Assembly: GCA_030144725.1 (NCBI GenBank)
Contig: JASKMD010000008.1
Location: forward strand, 5,893,976-5,957,975
DNA length: 64,000 nucleotides
Origin: Haematococcus lacustris
Lineage: Eukaryota; Chlorophyta; Chlorophyceae; Chlamydomonadales; Haematococcaceae
Direction: 5' to 3'
Shown here: positions 42,255 through 56,199 of the stretch, piece after piece
Layout of the letters: each line of letters starts with the position of its first letter
How positions within the stretch are numbered: the stretch's first letter is position 1
Made by a program: the position numbers and the translations under genes
Notes under the pieces: model-generated
Told to the model about the DNA's origin: nothing
The model's input: only the letters and a program-made list of their open reading frames with translations
Database searches by the model: none

Positions 42255-45200
42255 ATGGCCAGCCCTCTCGAAATGTCCCCTGCATCCCGCCCTCTGCATC
42301 CTTTCACATCCTACAACAAGCCTCCGGCGATGCCAGAGCCTTTGACTCTGATAGGGAACTGGCAAGAGGAGCGTGCTCTTAAAGAAACCACTGGAGTCAG
42401 CCGCTACGAGGTGCGGTGCTTTTGCCTGATAGCATGCCAAGCCCTAAAGCTGGAAAGCAACCTTGGCCAGCAAGCTCCCAGGCTGATGCACAGACATGTG
42501 CATTGTCACGGCTAACACCTGGCAGTGCAGCTGCCCAACATCCTCACTCTGTGGTTGAATGCGCATGCATGACAGGGATGGGTGGAGCCAGGGCAACCAG
42601 CAGACAGCTCAGCATCTATCTACGCCACCCGACAAGACCGCCAAGCACCCACCGCAACAATGCCACGATTGCTCCTCCACTCCAACCAAGAAGTGAGGAC
42701 GGCGAAGGGCTGCAGTGAAGAGACTGCCCAACCCCAGATCGCGAAGCAGCAGCATGCCCTTGTGCTTGTGCAGGCAGTGGAGAACTGGAAGTCCATGCAG
42801 CATGCATCATACACCGACCCCAAGAAAACATTGCACCTCAATGACTACAGCTCTGCATCAAAGCTGGGGCCTCGGGAGCGCATGGTGAGCTGCCAGCTGC
42901 ATGCCAGCGATCCACACACAAAACCCTGGGCAGCCACCAAGCTGAGAGTGGGTCTCACAGCATCCTTGACCGTCCACCATGGATACAAGTGGTGTCAGCA
43001 GGCAGGCTCTCACATTGCATGCATGTTGGTCTGTGTATTCTTAACAAAGGTGGCACAGCATCCAGCCTCAGCAGTGCCACATGCACTCTTATCAGGATAT
43101 GTGGTTAGAGGCATTTGGGCATGCACCAAGGCACCTGGTGCACTGGAGGCAGCTGGCGTGGTCCTGGTTGGCAGTAGCTATCCAAGGGGCCAGCGGGCTG
43201 AAGCCGTACACTGTTGGCAGTCGCTGTAACAACCCAACCCCTGCCACAGCGTTTGTTTACACGCGTCATGAGCCAACAGTGGCTGTAGTATAGGGTTAGC
43301 CAGGTTTGTCACAGACATGGCAGAGGAACAGCACCTTGGAGTCTGTGTGGAGCTCCCATGCACACGGCACATGGCATGGTCGCCTACTACCCACACTACT
43401 GCCTGACCTCTGTGACAGGGCAATAGCCTAGAGTTGGCATGACAAACATGCACTAATTGTGAGCTGATGACAGCTCAGAGGAGGCACATTACCATGCCGC
43501 AACAGGCTGATGCTGGGCCTTGGGTGGGTGGTCTCGCAGCCGCTTGTTGCCCAGGCCTGGGTACTCCTTGCCCTTGGCTGGCAGAGCTGCCTGGTCTGGC
43601 CACCAGCACAGCTCTAGCGGGCGCCATCCGCTCTCCCCGATGCGCTGCATGTCCAGAGCTGCATTGCAGTCCTTGTCTACCTACCTGCCTGGCTGTGGTG
43701 CTTGCCTAGCTCTGGCAGCCTTGCCCTGGGCCTTGCCATTGTCTTTGGTGGGCTCATGCTCACTGAGTGCTTTCTTGATTCTCTGGGAAAGGCTCGGTGC
43801 TCGACATCATGCTGGGCACCAAACCTGTGCGGGGCATCACCGTGGCAGAGGAACAGCAGGGTTGTGTTCTCAACTGACGAGCATCTCTCGTGGCAGCGCT
43901 TTCTTGAACAAGTGCAAGTGCTGCACAACCCCTGGAGCCATGGGCACGGCCACTGCCACGGCTTTGCTGATTGTTGATTGCGCCTCACATGGCATTGCAG
44001 TTCTCCTCTACCCACTTGCGTCACTGTGGTGAGCTGGCAGGGTGTCTGGTGCATCCTTTGCAACCTTGTTGGGCTGGGCCAGTGATGTAAGCAGATGTCA
44101 CACCAGGCCATCCCAGCTGATGTGGTGCTCGGCCTCAGCAGCAGGCGACGGAGACCACGTACGTTACGTTTCCCAGCAGAGGATAGGTCCTATTTTAAGC
44201 ATGATGTGGTTGCCGAGGCAGCCAAGAAGGCTGCAAAGGGCAGCAAGGGATCTTGCAAGTAGCATGCTTGCATGTCCATGTGCACGACTTCAAGTGCCTA
44301 TGGACTGCCACTGAGTAATGCTTTGTCCTACTTGACAGTGTCTGCGAAGGATCCGTGGGGTCCCTGCACCTGTGAAGGATCCACGGCACCTGCAAGAGAA
44401 CCACGGGAGTGTGATAGCTTGCAGTGGGTGCACACACACACCTTGCACAAGACCCCAGCATCAATGGCCGTGGCAGATGCGATGGCGGCAGAGGCGCTGG
44501 CCCCGGATTCACTGTGCATCAACACCTGGCACTGACTTGCATCTCATGTCAGGGTCTGCTCATAGTCAACCTGACTAATGGTGGTGCATGGTGTGCCATG
44601 CTCGCAGGAGCTGGCCCGGCTGCAGGCAGAGGCAGCTGACCTGCCCCCTGAGGTGGAGGCCACTCTGACTGGGCGGGATGTGGAGCCCACACTGGAAACC
44701 ACCTACCAGGCTGGCTTCCAGGCGCATGACCTGACAGGGCTGACGTGGGTGGCTGCAGTGCCTGTACACACACCTAACCTGCTGCTGACTGGCTGCCGAC
44801 CAGCTGCTGGCAATAAGGAGCACCAAGCAAACATCCCAAGTCTTCAAGCACTGTGCCTGAACTGCTAGGGTAGCACCATTGTCAGGCTGTACGGCCTCCT
44901 CCGCCATCACCATTGACTCACTCTGCCTGAAGCTGCTGCTCTGGACACACCATCAACAGCAACAGATGACACCATGAACACCACATGCTGAGCATCAGGG
45001 TTACTGCCGCGACTGTTTGCAGGCTGGGTGCTAAAGTGATGAAGGATAGGGATGGGCGGCCGGCTGTGCGTGACCCCACCTTCCTGGCAGAGACGCAGCT
45101 GGTGCCCAAGCACCTAGCGGACCGAGTGTTTGGGGTGAGTGCACCCAGGCGGAGGTGGGCCAAAGGGCACCCTGGTAGGGCCAGCGTGGTCCAGGGCCTG

Positions 45201-45957
45201 GTGCCAGCCCCAGCCAGGGCCTGGTGCCAGTCACAGGATGGGTGGCTGGCATATTAGCAGGAAGGTGTAGGGCCTGATGCCAGTCCCAGGCGCAAATAAC
45301 GACAGGCTGGGTGGCTGGCTTGCTAGCAGCAGGCAGGAAGGTCCTGAGTGTGATACCTGTCAAGGCATCCATCTTCAGATGGCCCTCGCTTAGGGCTATT
45401 GCTGGAGAAGGGGTTAGGGTCCAAGGGTGCCCCCACGCACCTGCCAGCAGTGGTGTGGTGTGGTGTGGTGTGTCTGCAGGACGCTGCGGTGGCGGCAGGT
45501 GCCACCCAGACAGTGGTGTTGCCCAACCCCGACATCCCCATCACCCTGTATTCCGAGCATGTGGCCACACACAAGTGAGTGAGGCTGGCTGAGCTCGTCA
45601 CACATGTCATACATCCCACACATGTGACCTTGTGACCTGTGTGTGACCTTCTGACAACAGTCAATGATCTCACTGCTCCTCATAGCCACCTCAGCTGCCA
45701 CTGATTAGCCTCAGTTGCCCCACCCTTGCTTGCACCACGACCATGCTGCAAGCCGGCAACTATGTGCCATCTCAACAGTAGGGGGGAAACCATACTCCGC
45801 ATCCCATTCCCTCAGTTGCTGGCTGGGACACTGCACGCGTAGGTATGGTAGCACTGTGTACGGGACGCGGCCGGTCGCGGGCACTCTACCGTTCAACAAA
45901 AACACAAACTTCACCAAACCCATGGGCGAGTATTCCAAGGTCGTGGTGGACGAGTAA
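42255..45957 (+). CDS. Conserved small protein, 241 aa, possible axonemal (microtubule-inner-protein-like) factor
   Basis: Exons 42255-42410, 42774-42884, 44608-44744, 45023-45134, 45480-45574 and 45843-45957 total 726 nt, all phases matching. The protein starts MASPLEMSPASRPLHPFTSY, continues LIGNWQEERALKETTGVSRY, AVENWKSMQHASYTDPKKTL, ELARLQAEAADLPPEVEATL, DPTFLAETQLVPKHLADRVF, and ends YGSTVYGTRP...NKNTNFTKPMGEYSKVVVDE. Short Tyr/Trp/Pro motifs spaced along a disordered chain, and endings like FTKPMGEY, remind me of small flagellar microtubule-binding proteins. This is a resemblance, not a family assignment. The 1.7-kb intron 42885-44607 contains a decayed Fanzor copy in antisense orientation. 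Confidence 0.75.
43343..44165 (-). pseudogene. Fanzor remnant (family 1) inside a host intron
   Basis: The minus strand reads DKDCNAALDMQRIGESG then WRPLELCWWPDQAALPAKGK, EYPGLGNKRLRDHPPK and a TAA stop at 43489-43491. The non-coding flank 43343-43488 matches the flank of the intact copy at 16243-16391. Further upstream (to about 44165) only scattered traces remain, e.g. EHHIS where DEHRTS is expected. The copy is antisense within the 42885-44607 intron, so it does not interrupt that coding sequence. Confidence 0.75.
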
Positions 45958-46834
45958 TGGGCAGGAGGATTACACAGCGAATGGTGCTTCATGCTCCTTG
46001 TTGAGACTTCGTGCTTACTAACTGGCCCCTGAAATGGAGCTGGTTATGTTATTTATAGTTATGGAGTCGAACACTGTACCCGATGTAGACAACCACGCAT
46101 ATACGAGTGTACCCAGGAAGTGCGAGTGATCGTTCCATTGTGATCTTTTCAAGCAACTTGGATTTTCCTCGGAGATTCATGGAGTAATTCATGAGGTTTA
46201 ACTGCTGCGCGTGAGACTTGCTTGTATGCACTGCACTGCGGCTGCTCATCCACTGCCCCCTCCCTCTGCATCCTTCCACGTCTTACAAGCGAACATGGTG
46301 CCGAAAGGGCGAATCAAATAGTCGATGCTTCGACTGGCTTGGTAACCAGGCGTAAAGAATGGAGCATACATACCTCAACAAACTTGCAGTAGCATAGTGC
46401 TACTGCTGCTGTACAAGGTTCAAGCGCAACGAACCAGCCCACAAATTGTATGTGGTGCATAGTGGGGACAGCTCACTATCTACGTCCATTCCCTGAAAGC
46501 ATGTACACACAAAGTAGCCCAACCACAGCTAGCAAACTACCAAGGGGGACTTGCAGGGTTGACACACGTACAACACCATGGATAGCCAAGCGACCTGACA
46601 GCGCTTTGTGTGGTATCTTCTGCTGGTTTCTTCTGCTTCCCAGTCTTCAACCCATGTGCCAGTTGCCCCTTGCGCCAGCGCAGTCTCACAGCCGGAGCAT
46701 GGCGTTGGTACGCAGGCATCCCAGCTGCTGCCCTCCCACCACCCTATGCCATACAACAGGCCTGGAGCTCACTCCTGCATCCTCCATCTCCTCTGCTCGT
46801 GGCACTTTGTAACGAGCTCTTCGGCGAGGGCGGC

Positions 46835-49726
46835 TCAGTGATGGGTGATGGGGCGCGTCATGTCAGCTGAGCTGGCCACCTTGTACACAGCCCCACACAC
46901 CATGCCCTGGGAGGTGATGCGAGGGATGGCCTGCGGGGTAGCAAGCAGGAGGCCAGCGCAGCATCCGCGGCCATGTCAGGGCCAAGTGTGTGGCCAAGTG
47001 TGGGTGGGTAAACGACGCATGCTGGCTGTAGAGGGAAATGCAGCTCAGAAAATGGCTTTAGGCTGACACCCAGCCCTGCACCATTGCCCCACACTACCAC
47101 ATCCCTCACTGGCCGACAGAGCCCCATACCTATCATCTCGGCCCAAGCAGCCTGACCTTCCACCTCTTGTCGAGCACTGCATTGTGACACCCAGCCCTGG
47201 CATAGCCCCTCACCACCAAATCCACTGGCCAACAGCATCCCATACCCATCTTGGCCAAAGCAGCCTGACCTTGACGCCACGGAAGTGCGCGGCATCCTCT
47301 GCCGCCACAAAGCTCAGTACATCGCCTGGCAGGTCGTCGCCCTCGATCACCCAACCACGCTCCCCAGGGCAGACTGCCACCAGGGCTCGCTCACTGTGGG
47401 CGCATGGGAACGCAAGCAGCTGTGTGCATTTGCCCCTGTTCACACCTTGGCAGACACGCTGTTTGAGGAGACAACTTTGCATGCTTGGCTTCCGCCCTTG
47501 ATCAGCCCTCGTCCACTCGAGGGACCAGTAGCCTTGGCAGCACCCTTTCATACAATTGGGAAGCATGCCAAGATCCCACCCCAGTCCACCCCACCCACCC
47601 CCTTATCTATCCACCACCATCTTCGCACCTTGTGAACAGGCAGCCGGCAGGGAACAGTGTGGCACTGGGGTTGCAGGCCGCCAGGTCCTCAGGCTCGGCC
47701 CCAAATACCAGCTGGCCGTCACCAGTGGCTCCCCAGAACAGCGGCTGGCTGCCGTCACGGTCCCTGTACCCCAGGTGAAAGCCATGCAGGTGGTATCAGC
47801 GGCACGCTGAGCTCAAGCAGTCCAGCAGGTCGGCGAGGTAGCCAGCTTTGCTCAGGCCACCAATTGGTGGGCCAGGCAGGCATCAGCATCCTTCTCACCC
47901 ACCTCATCTTCACCACGAGTGACCACCATTCAGGGAAGGAGGCTGCGTGGGCCGCAGATGTGCACGGCTGCGAAGTCAGATGCAAGCTAAGGACGCCAGA
48001 CCGCACCTGCCGGCCAGCACCCTGTGGCGCATGCTGTCATAGATGACGAAGGCGAAGGAGCCCTTGATGTGGCTAAGGCACTCCAGCGCCTGGTTCATCA
48101 GGCTCTCACCCCGCAGGCCCTCCTCCTGGTCCAGGTCGGGGTCTGTGAAGGTACTGCGTGGCACAGGTTCAGGCAGGCAGGTCCGCATGGGTATCAGCGA
48201 GCAGGAAAGCTCATGCAGGCAGGCAGGCAGGTTCAGGCAGGATCGACATGCCCAATATGGTGCTTTGTCCCGGGCATCATCAGCACACAAGGCAGTGGCA
48301 CACACTTACACATCCACTCCCAGAGGAGCAGCAGCAGCAGCAGCATCATAAGCAGCAGCAGCAGCAAGCAGCCAGCCATGGGTGCGGAAGCGTACTTGTA
48401 AAAGTCCAGCAGCCAATGCGCGTCATCAGCTTCTGCCGGGGTGCGATTTTGCAGAAAGGCTGCGGCACACAGGGAGCAGTGGCAGGCTGAGGGCTCAGGA
48501 TCAATCAGGCACTCAAGCCAGCAAGCACATTACTGAGATTTGCAGGTGGGCTGGCAGGCAAGCAATGCTGTGCAGTGATGTGCAAGTCATTGACCCTGCT
48601 GTGTATAGCCCATCATTTACAGCCCATCCCATTCTATTATATGATATGCTTCAAGCTCATGTGGACGACACACACTTAGTACTGAGCCAGGTAGCAAGCT
48701 CAGCGAAGGCACAGCAAGCAGCCAAGCCTCTATATGCACAACAAGGTGTTGTGCTCACCATTATGAGAGGCGCTGACTGCGTCCAAACCCCCTGGCCACT
48801 CCGACACCTCACCTGCACCACCCAGCATAGACACACCACACAGCCAGCTGTGAGGCAGCTGCAGCCCAACCAGCCAACCAGCAGCCAGGCAGTCAACCCA
48901 CTCAACAAGTAAGAGCCCCTAGACCATCCCTTGCTCATGCCTCCACCACTGACGTCCTTAACACAGCTCATGCATTGCATTGCTCGCAAACCAGGCGACA
49001 TGGCTCATGCGATGTGCATAATGCATTGTTGTGCACAAGTAGCTTAGCTACAGGTCAAGGTGCTAGTGCACTGTCATAGCAAGGCAGCCAGCTCAAAAAC
49101 GGGTTCGTGCATGATGTGGACTCACCAGCCATGAGGAGGTGCACCCCATCCTTAGATGCGTAGTTGCAGAACGGGGAGTGCTCATACGAGAACCCACATC
49201 CTTTTCCAGGCGTGAGTAGCTGGCGCACTTTGGGCTTGCAGCTAATTTGACTGGATTGCAAGAGGGCCAAGCAGGCCCGCTGCAAGATGCAGAAGGGAGC
49301 ATCGACCGAAGGCAGCAAGGCTTGACATCAACAGGACAGCAGAAGCTGCTCGGGCTTACAGTTACATGCGCAGGCGACAAATCTGATAGCCCTGCTCTAG
49401 CCCGTCACAAATTCAGCTCTGCCATAGATTCAGTCGGGCTGCCCCGCTTTTTTAACATTTTTGGCTGACGTGTCGGCGTCGTGTCGGAAAGAAGTGCCGA
49501 CAGGGTTCCCAGGATGACAGGGTCAAGCACGTACCTCAAGACGCTCCCTTTCGGCCAAATCGAGGCGATGGTGGGGCGCGGTACAGATCTCAGTGGGAGC
49601 GCGAGCAACCTCTGCATCAATCATTCAGCATCAATGCAGCTGATCACAGCTTAAGAGCTCCTGAAGAACCCCAGTTCCGTTTCGGAACGCACCTGGACCA
49701 AAGACTGCGAGCAAGTGGACTGACAT
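46835..49726 (-). CDS. DUF3700 / stem-specific TSJT1-like protein (class II glutamine amidotransferase fold)
   Basis: Exons 49726-49693, 49611-49535, 49234-49126, 48812-48759, 48459-48396, 48153-48007, 47763-47629, 47435-47270 and 46930-46835 total 882 nt (293 aa), all phases matching. The sequence begins MSVHLLAVFGP and includes LLMAGEVSEWPGGLDAV, HIKGSFAFVIYDSMRHRVLA, GRDRDGSQPLFWGATGDGQ, LFPAGCLFT and IPRITSQGMVCGAVYKVASS. FAFVIYD, the (L)xDRDG motif and FPxGCxF are hallmarks of the plant aluminium-induced/TSJT1 proteins, related to the glutaminase domain of asparagine synthetase. There is no Cys at position 2, so Ntn-hydrolase activity is doubtful. The exon at 49234 uses an AAG acceptor. 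It is divergent from the F-box gene at 50257 with 530 bp between starts. Confidence 0.85.
47045..47265. repeat. Tandem duplication within DUF3700 gene intron
   Basis: Two diverged copies of a unit of about 130 bp: GACACCCAGCCCTG...CACTGGCC...CATACC...AAGCAGCCTGACCTT. The last copy ends in the splice donor of the exon whose low edge is 47270. Confidence 0.6.
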
Positions 49727-50256
49727 TGTCGAAGTACGGTTGCGAAACAAATGCTTACGGGGTGCGATGGAATCCTGCTGAACTGCACTTTCGCAAAATG
49801 ATAGGTGTGACAGCCCATGCACCCATGCATTGTGTTTATCGCTGCACCCTGGATCCCATGTTTTCACCTGCACCCCTCTCTAACCCCAAGCTCAGTGCCA
49901 CATTTAGCCATCGCATATGGCCCAGCACTTGGCTTTCTTATCTTTCCGCTGCCGCCTAGACATGCTGCGGCTGGAGAAACTGTAACTCGTGAATCGAATT
50001 GTAACTGTAAATCGTAACTGGAGCTCAGCTCTGCCATACAACTACCTGTATGACAGTAGATATATCTGAACGGACGTATCAACCATGCTGTACCCTAATC
50101 CTCCTGTGGAGCTCCTACACGTCTCCACAGCAGTGAGAGACCGGTGTGTGTCCCTAACCTGGAGCTCAGTGTATCAGAGTTGTATACCCGGATAAATTCC
50201 CGGCTCATTACCGGCACGCGGAACAGCCATAGAATGAAGCGCTATGCTTTGTAGCC
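49727..50256. promoter_or_regulatory. Divergent promoter region
   Basis: This is the 530-bp gap between the start codons of the DUF3700 gene (-) and the F-box gene (+). I see no clear TATA box; the position is the only evidence. Confidence 0.4.
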
Positions 50257-53200
50257 ATGGCTGAGTCTAATCACGATGTCCGCGACTTCTCTATCGGTCC
50301 ATTTCCTGAGTTCTTGGTCTCCTGCGCCGAGCACTTACACGTCAGAGACTTGTGCAGCGCAGCGCGGGTGTGCCGGAGCTGGCGAGACATCATTGAATGC
50401 TTGTGGGAGCAGCGTGCAAGACGTTGGACGCACGAAAGCGACAGATGGAGGGCGATGAAGACAGGTGGCCGATGGCGACAGCTTTACGCAGAGCGGCATA
50501 TGGTGAGCTGCTTGATGCAGACTGGCCCACTGTTAGTATGTTATACGAGCAAAGCGGTGCTTGTTTGGGTGAGTGCAGATGGACATGGCAGTGCTGCGAG
50601 CTGTGCGGGACATGAACTGGCCGCACAAAAGAGAGCAGGTAGCGAGACGTTCAGTGTACCATGCCTGACCAGGTGCCCTTAACCTGGTTGCAGCTGCCAC
50701 TTGACCCCACCTACCAGGCCCAGCTTCGCCCCTGCCCCTGCATGTGCCTCCTGCACCCAAATCCCAAATGCTCCTTTTGCTTCTCTTGCCCCTCCCCCTG
50801 TCCTCTGCCTCCATTTGCCAGCCCTGCCACTGCTAGCTCCATGACCCCTATCGTGTTTACCCTTAGCCGCTGCTCTTGCTGCCGCTGCTGCTCTCAATGC
50901 TGCCACCTCCTGCTGCCACTCTTATCACCATCTACTTCTGCCCTGCCATGGTTGCCTGGGTACTGCAGGGCACGGCACGGCTGCGCAGCCTGGGCCTTGA
51001 CTGCCTAGATGTGCTTCTGTCCGTGTGCCATCACGCCACTGGCTGCATGGACACAGGGCGGAGGTACTGGGCGCTGCAGGCAGTGACAGCGGTGCAGGTA
51101 CGGTGCAGGGGCGCGCAGCCTGCTTGCATGTGTTCAAGCCAACAGGGGTGGTGAGTTGGAGGGTAGGGCCAGGGCAAGGTGAGAGCAGTGCTCCTGCCGC
51201 CTCGGATGTGTGATGCAAGATATGTGTGATGTAGAACGTGGCAGGTGGCATGTGATCACACACATTGCCTTTTTGTGGCCTGGTGCATGCACGTAGGCCA
51301 GACTAGCATTGGGTGACACAATGGATAGGTGACCTGTGACCTGTGATGTGTGACATGTCATGTGGATGATGTAAATCCCCCCATTGAGCCTTCCAGGTCA
51401 AAGGTGCAGGATGCAAGGTGCATGCCCTGCGGTGTGCCACAGCCCCCTGCCTCCTGCCATGCAGACGCACCAGGCAGCTCAGCGCATGGAGGCACTCTGC
51501 CGGGCACCCCCTGACCCGCAGCACATTGAGCGTGGCCCTGCCTGCATTGTGAGGCGACAGGCTGCAGAGCAGGCAGCTCTTGAGACGCATAGGGCAGTGA
51601 CCCCTAGCTACTGGCTAGGTCCAGAAAGGAGGACCCGTTAAATGGCAGCCAGCCGTGCAGACTTCAACCACACGCGCCACAGCTCAGTGGGTGCATTGCA
51701 GCAGCAGCAGCAGCATCAGGAGCAGCAGCAAGTGTCGCAGGAGCAGCAGCAGCATGACCAAACAGGGTACCAGGAAGGGCAGCAGCGGCACCAAGTCACA
51801 CAACCAGGCGTCACTCTCTCCTTCAGTCCCCTGTCCCTGTCCTTGCCCCTGCCCTTGCGCAGGCCTTGGCACACTATCCTCTGCAGCCACACATGCCTGA
51901 CCAGCTCACTGCCCAGCTGAACCTGATAGGACAGGAGGCCTGCCGCCGCATCCACTCGGCAGGCTGCTGGGTGCAGCCGCCTCAGCTGCCCCTGTCGACC
52001 CTGACCTCTGCTGCAGGCCAGGCAGCTCAGGGCCAGCTGGCCCAGCACCCGGCAGTCAAGGTGAGGGCGCAGAGCCTGCTAGTCAGACTGCTGGGGGGAG
52101 GGTGTCGATGCTGCCGCAGCAAGGGAAGAGGAGGGGAGTGGGAGAGGTGGCAGGGGGGGAAATGGAGGAGGGGGAGGATGGGAAGGTGGAGTGGAGGAGG
52201 AGCATGGCTTTGCCTGAATGCTTCTTGGTTAGCTGGCTTGGGTGGCTACAAGGATGAAGGTGCAGACGCTGTTAGGCAAAGCAAGGAAGGGGGAGGGAGT
52301 TGGGAGTGGCAGCAGGGGGAGGGGACGCGGCAGCAGGGAGGGGAAAGGGAGGAGAGGGAAGGGGAGGAGCAGCATGGCAAAATTCTTCTGCATGTGCAGG
52401 CGCTGCAAGTGGTGAACCACCTGGTGTTTGGGCCACGCCACCCTGACCACCCTGTGGGTCCCCTGCTCAGCCCAGGCAGCAGCGCGGCAGATGGCCTTGC
52501 CGGGCAGAGGGAGAGGGGGCCTACGGCAGGAGGCGGCTGCCTGCATGACCTGCAGCACAGCTCCATGTGCTTCATTCCCCCAGAGGGCTATGGGCTGGGG
52601 CTGCAGGTGAGGCCAGCCGTATACCATGGGAGGCGATGGTGGGTTTGGGCAACTGCGAGAGTCTGGCACAGTCAGGCTGACACCAGCAAGAGCAGCACGT
52701 TGGAGCACTAGCAAGAGCAGCATGAGCTGGAAGGGCAGTGTCAGTGTGGGATGGGGTCATGCAGGAGGGCGTGAGATGAGTCAAGGGTTCAGGGATGGAA
52801 GAAGAGAGTGGGGATGATGATGGAGGCAGGGCAGGAGGCTGGGCAGTTGCGGTGGCAAAACCAGCAGCAAGCATTGCTGTGCACCGCCACTGCTGCCTCT
52901 CACAATGCCGTCACCACCTGAACCTGGCCCTATACTTCCATGCCCTGCCTGCTGCCCTGCCTGTGGCCCACTCCCGCAGCTGCTGCCAGTCCTGCTGCAC
53001 CCTTTGCTCGCTCCCTGTCCAGCCGTGCCGCCGCCCGCCCCTTGACCCCAGCCCCCCTGCCCCGCTTGCATACCCAGGGCAACAGCCAGGACTACCACAA
53101 CCCCGCCAACTCCCTTCTGCCTGAGGTGCTGTCCAGTGGCCTGGGCCTCCCCATCAGCCTAGCAGTGCTCCACATGGCCATAGCCCGGCGGGCAGGCCTG

Positions 53201-54681
53201 GCTGTGGACCTGATGAACATGCCGCTGCGCATCTATTCCCGGCTGGCCATCAGGGACTCCCACCCGCCCCCTGCAGGGCTGCAGCCTGGGCTGGGGGCTG
53301 AGGGGGCTGAGGGGCGCGGTGGGAGGCGGGGCCAGGCACCTCTTCACCCTGCACAAAGCTTTGGGGCAGGGCCAGGGGAGGCAGCAACGCACACAACAAC
53401 AGCAGCAGCAGCAACAGCAGCCGTAGCAACAGCAACAGGAGCGGAAGCAAGAGCAGCAGCGGGGACAGGAGCAGCAGCAGGAACAAGAGGAGTAGCAGCA
53501 GGGCAGCCCTCAGCCGCAGCAGGTAGGGGTGTGAGGGGAGCCACGGACATCACAGGGCAAGCAGAGGAGTCATTGACAGCTTCAGGAGGCAGGCAGGCAG
53601 CTGGGGTGGACAACGGTGGAGATGAGGTGGTGTTTGTGGATGTGTTTGGTGGCGGTGGCATCATGGACTTGGAGGACCTTAGGTGGGACTGTTCATGGCA
53701 TGCAAGCACACATGGCATGCAAGCACACATGGCATGCAAGCATACATGCATGCTCAGCTGTGTTCTGCCATTCACCTTCCACACGAGCCAACATCTGACC
53801 CTGGCAGTGGCAGCAGTGGTGTGAGATATAATGGGTGTGACCATGCAGAGATGCCATGCAAGAGATGGGTGTCCTGGTCACTCCTTCTCATCTGCTCCCC
53901 ATGAATACAGAGGTACAGTCCCCTCGCCCCCTCCCTCCCTTCCGCCCTCTCCCCTCCCCTCCCCTCACCCTCCCCCTCCCTTCCGCCCTCTCCCCTCCCC
54001 TCCCCTCGCCCCCTCCCTCCCTTCCGCCCTCTCCCCTCCCCTCCCCTCGCCCCCTCCCTCCCTTCCACCCTCTCTCCCTTCCGCCCTCTCCCTCCCCTCC
54101 CCTCGCCCTCCCCCTCCCTTCCGCCCTCTCCCCTCCCCTCCCCTCCCCTCGCCTCCTCCCTCCCTTCCGCCCTCTCCCCTCCCCTCCCCTCGCCCCCTCC
54201 CTCCCTTCTGCCCTCTCCCCTCCCCTCCCCTCGCCCCCTCCCTCCCTCCCGCCCTCTCCCCTCCCCTCCCCTCGCCCCCTCCCTCCCTTCCCCCCTATCC
54301 CTGCTCCCTCCCCTCCCCTGCTCCCTCCCCATCCTTCTCGCCTAGCTTGCTACAAGATTTAAATCATGGACGACGCATGACAGGCTTGAAAGGTTGAGAC
54401 GCAGCAGCTAGTGCTGTGCCTCTGCTCCCAATCGCCCTGCCCCTGCCCCTCCTTGCCCTGCAGGCCATCTGCACCCGCATGTGCGCAAACCTGGCGAACC
54501 TGTACAACTCCCAACGCGACCACGCTCACCTGCGCATGGTCTTGGAGCTGGCCACCGCCATCAACCCTCAGGTGGTCAACACAGCACCACAGTCATACCA
54601 CATCTGCGCAAACCCCAGTGCTGTGTTTGGCACTGGATAGTGCTGCCGCTGCTGCTGCTGCTACCCTGGTGCTGCTGCTGC

Positions 54682-54717
<36 letters not shown>

Positions 54718-56155
54718 ACTGCTGCCACTGCTGCTGCTGCTACCCTGCTGCTGCTGCTGCCCTGCTGCGATGTTCTGCCCCTGCTGCTGCTGCTGTTGCT
54801 GTTCTGCCGCTGTTCTGCCGCTGTTCTGCCCCTGCTGCTGCTGCTGTTCTGCCACTGCTGCCACTGCTGCTGCTGCTTCCCTGCTGCTGCTGTTCTGCCA
54901 CAAGCAGATGCGTGACGGTTGGCGACACAGGCTGCAGGCGGCGCTGGCTGTCCAGGATTTCAATGACGCAGAGGCCGCGGTGGCAGGTCTGCAGGTCAGC
55001 CTGGGCTCTGGCCTAGCCCCTGACCACTGGAGCCAGCCAGCTTGCGGTGATGTAGCCAAAAATACTTGGGGTCGGTAGGATTCGAACTGGGTACCTAGGC
55101 ACCGCTCTGATCAAAGGCAGACACCGTGTTGCCGGGGTAATGAAACAGTGTTGAAAAACGGAGCTGATAAAGATTGAAGGCGATGAACACAAAACACCAA
55201 AATTGTTGCCTGTGTGAAACAAACTTGGTGAGGAACCGTGGAGTTCTCAAGACGACTGAAGGCGAGGAACACAAGACACACACAGACACACTTGCAAGCT
55301 GTTTGCAACCTGTTCACAACAGTGCCAGCAGCATCAACTCACCAGGTTACCAGGCACATGACCCCTCACCGCCCCTCCCTTCTCCCCTGTGCTGCAGCGT
55401 TTGGGCCTGCAGGTCAATAGGCAGAGAAGGAATGGAAGGAGGTGCAATGGCATAGGTACAGGGATTGGAAGCATAACAGCATGCTACAAACCTGCAGGGC
55501 TGCTTAGTAGGACTATGATGCTTCAGGGTGCATGTGCATTTTGCCCACCAAGGGTCAGCAACAGAGCCGTTGTAGCAGAGCGACAGGGCAGGCAGAGCCA
55601 GCTGTCGTTGCTGCCCGCAGTCCCAGCTCACTGGCAGTGGCGTTGAAGGCATGCGGCTGCGACTGATGCAGACAAACGTGCAACAGGTGGGCGGGGCGGG
55701 GCGGGGCGGGGCGGGGCGGGGCGGGGCGGGGCGGGGCGGGGCGGGGCGGGGCGGGGCGGGGCGGGGCGGGGCGGGGCGGGGCGGGGCGGGGCGGGGCGGG
55801 GCGGGGCGGGGCGGGGCGGGGCGGGGCGGGGTGGGGCGGGGCGGGGCGCTTGGTTGTGTCCTGAACAAAGAGGCTGGCGCTTCATTTATGACCAGGCCAC
55901 CCCCACGGCTGCCCTTGACAGCTCCATCGTGCTTGTTACCCTCTACTGCACCCCACAGCTGCATGCCCCTGCCTGCACACCCCTTGCTGCGACCCCCTGC
56001 CTGCCACCCCCTCACTGCACCCCTTGCCTGCCCCCCACCCTGCCTACACTTGCCCAGGTTCGAGGGCAGCTGGCTGAGCTACGGCAAGACTTCCTCGCCC
56101 AGGCCGCCCTCCAAAAGCACCTGCCTTCGGACCTTGCCCCTCCACCCACCCCCCC

Positions 56156-56199
<44 letters not shown>

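Noticed and set aside
53772..54397. Pro/Ser-rich and Gly/Arg/Glu-rich reading frames
   Set aside because: They coincide with the pyrimidine minisatellite in an intron of the F-box gene; the true exons flank it.
55055..55150. tRNA- or SINE-like sequence (AGTTCGAATCCTACC on the minus strand)
   Set aside because: It has a B-box-like T-loop, but T-stem bases do not pair and no matching acceptor stem is present. It might be tRNA-derived, but it is not a tRNA gene.
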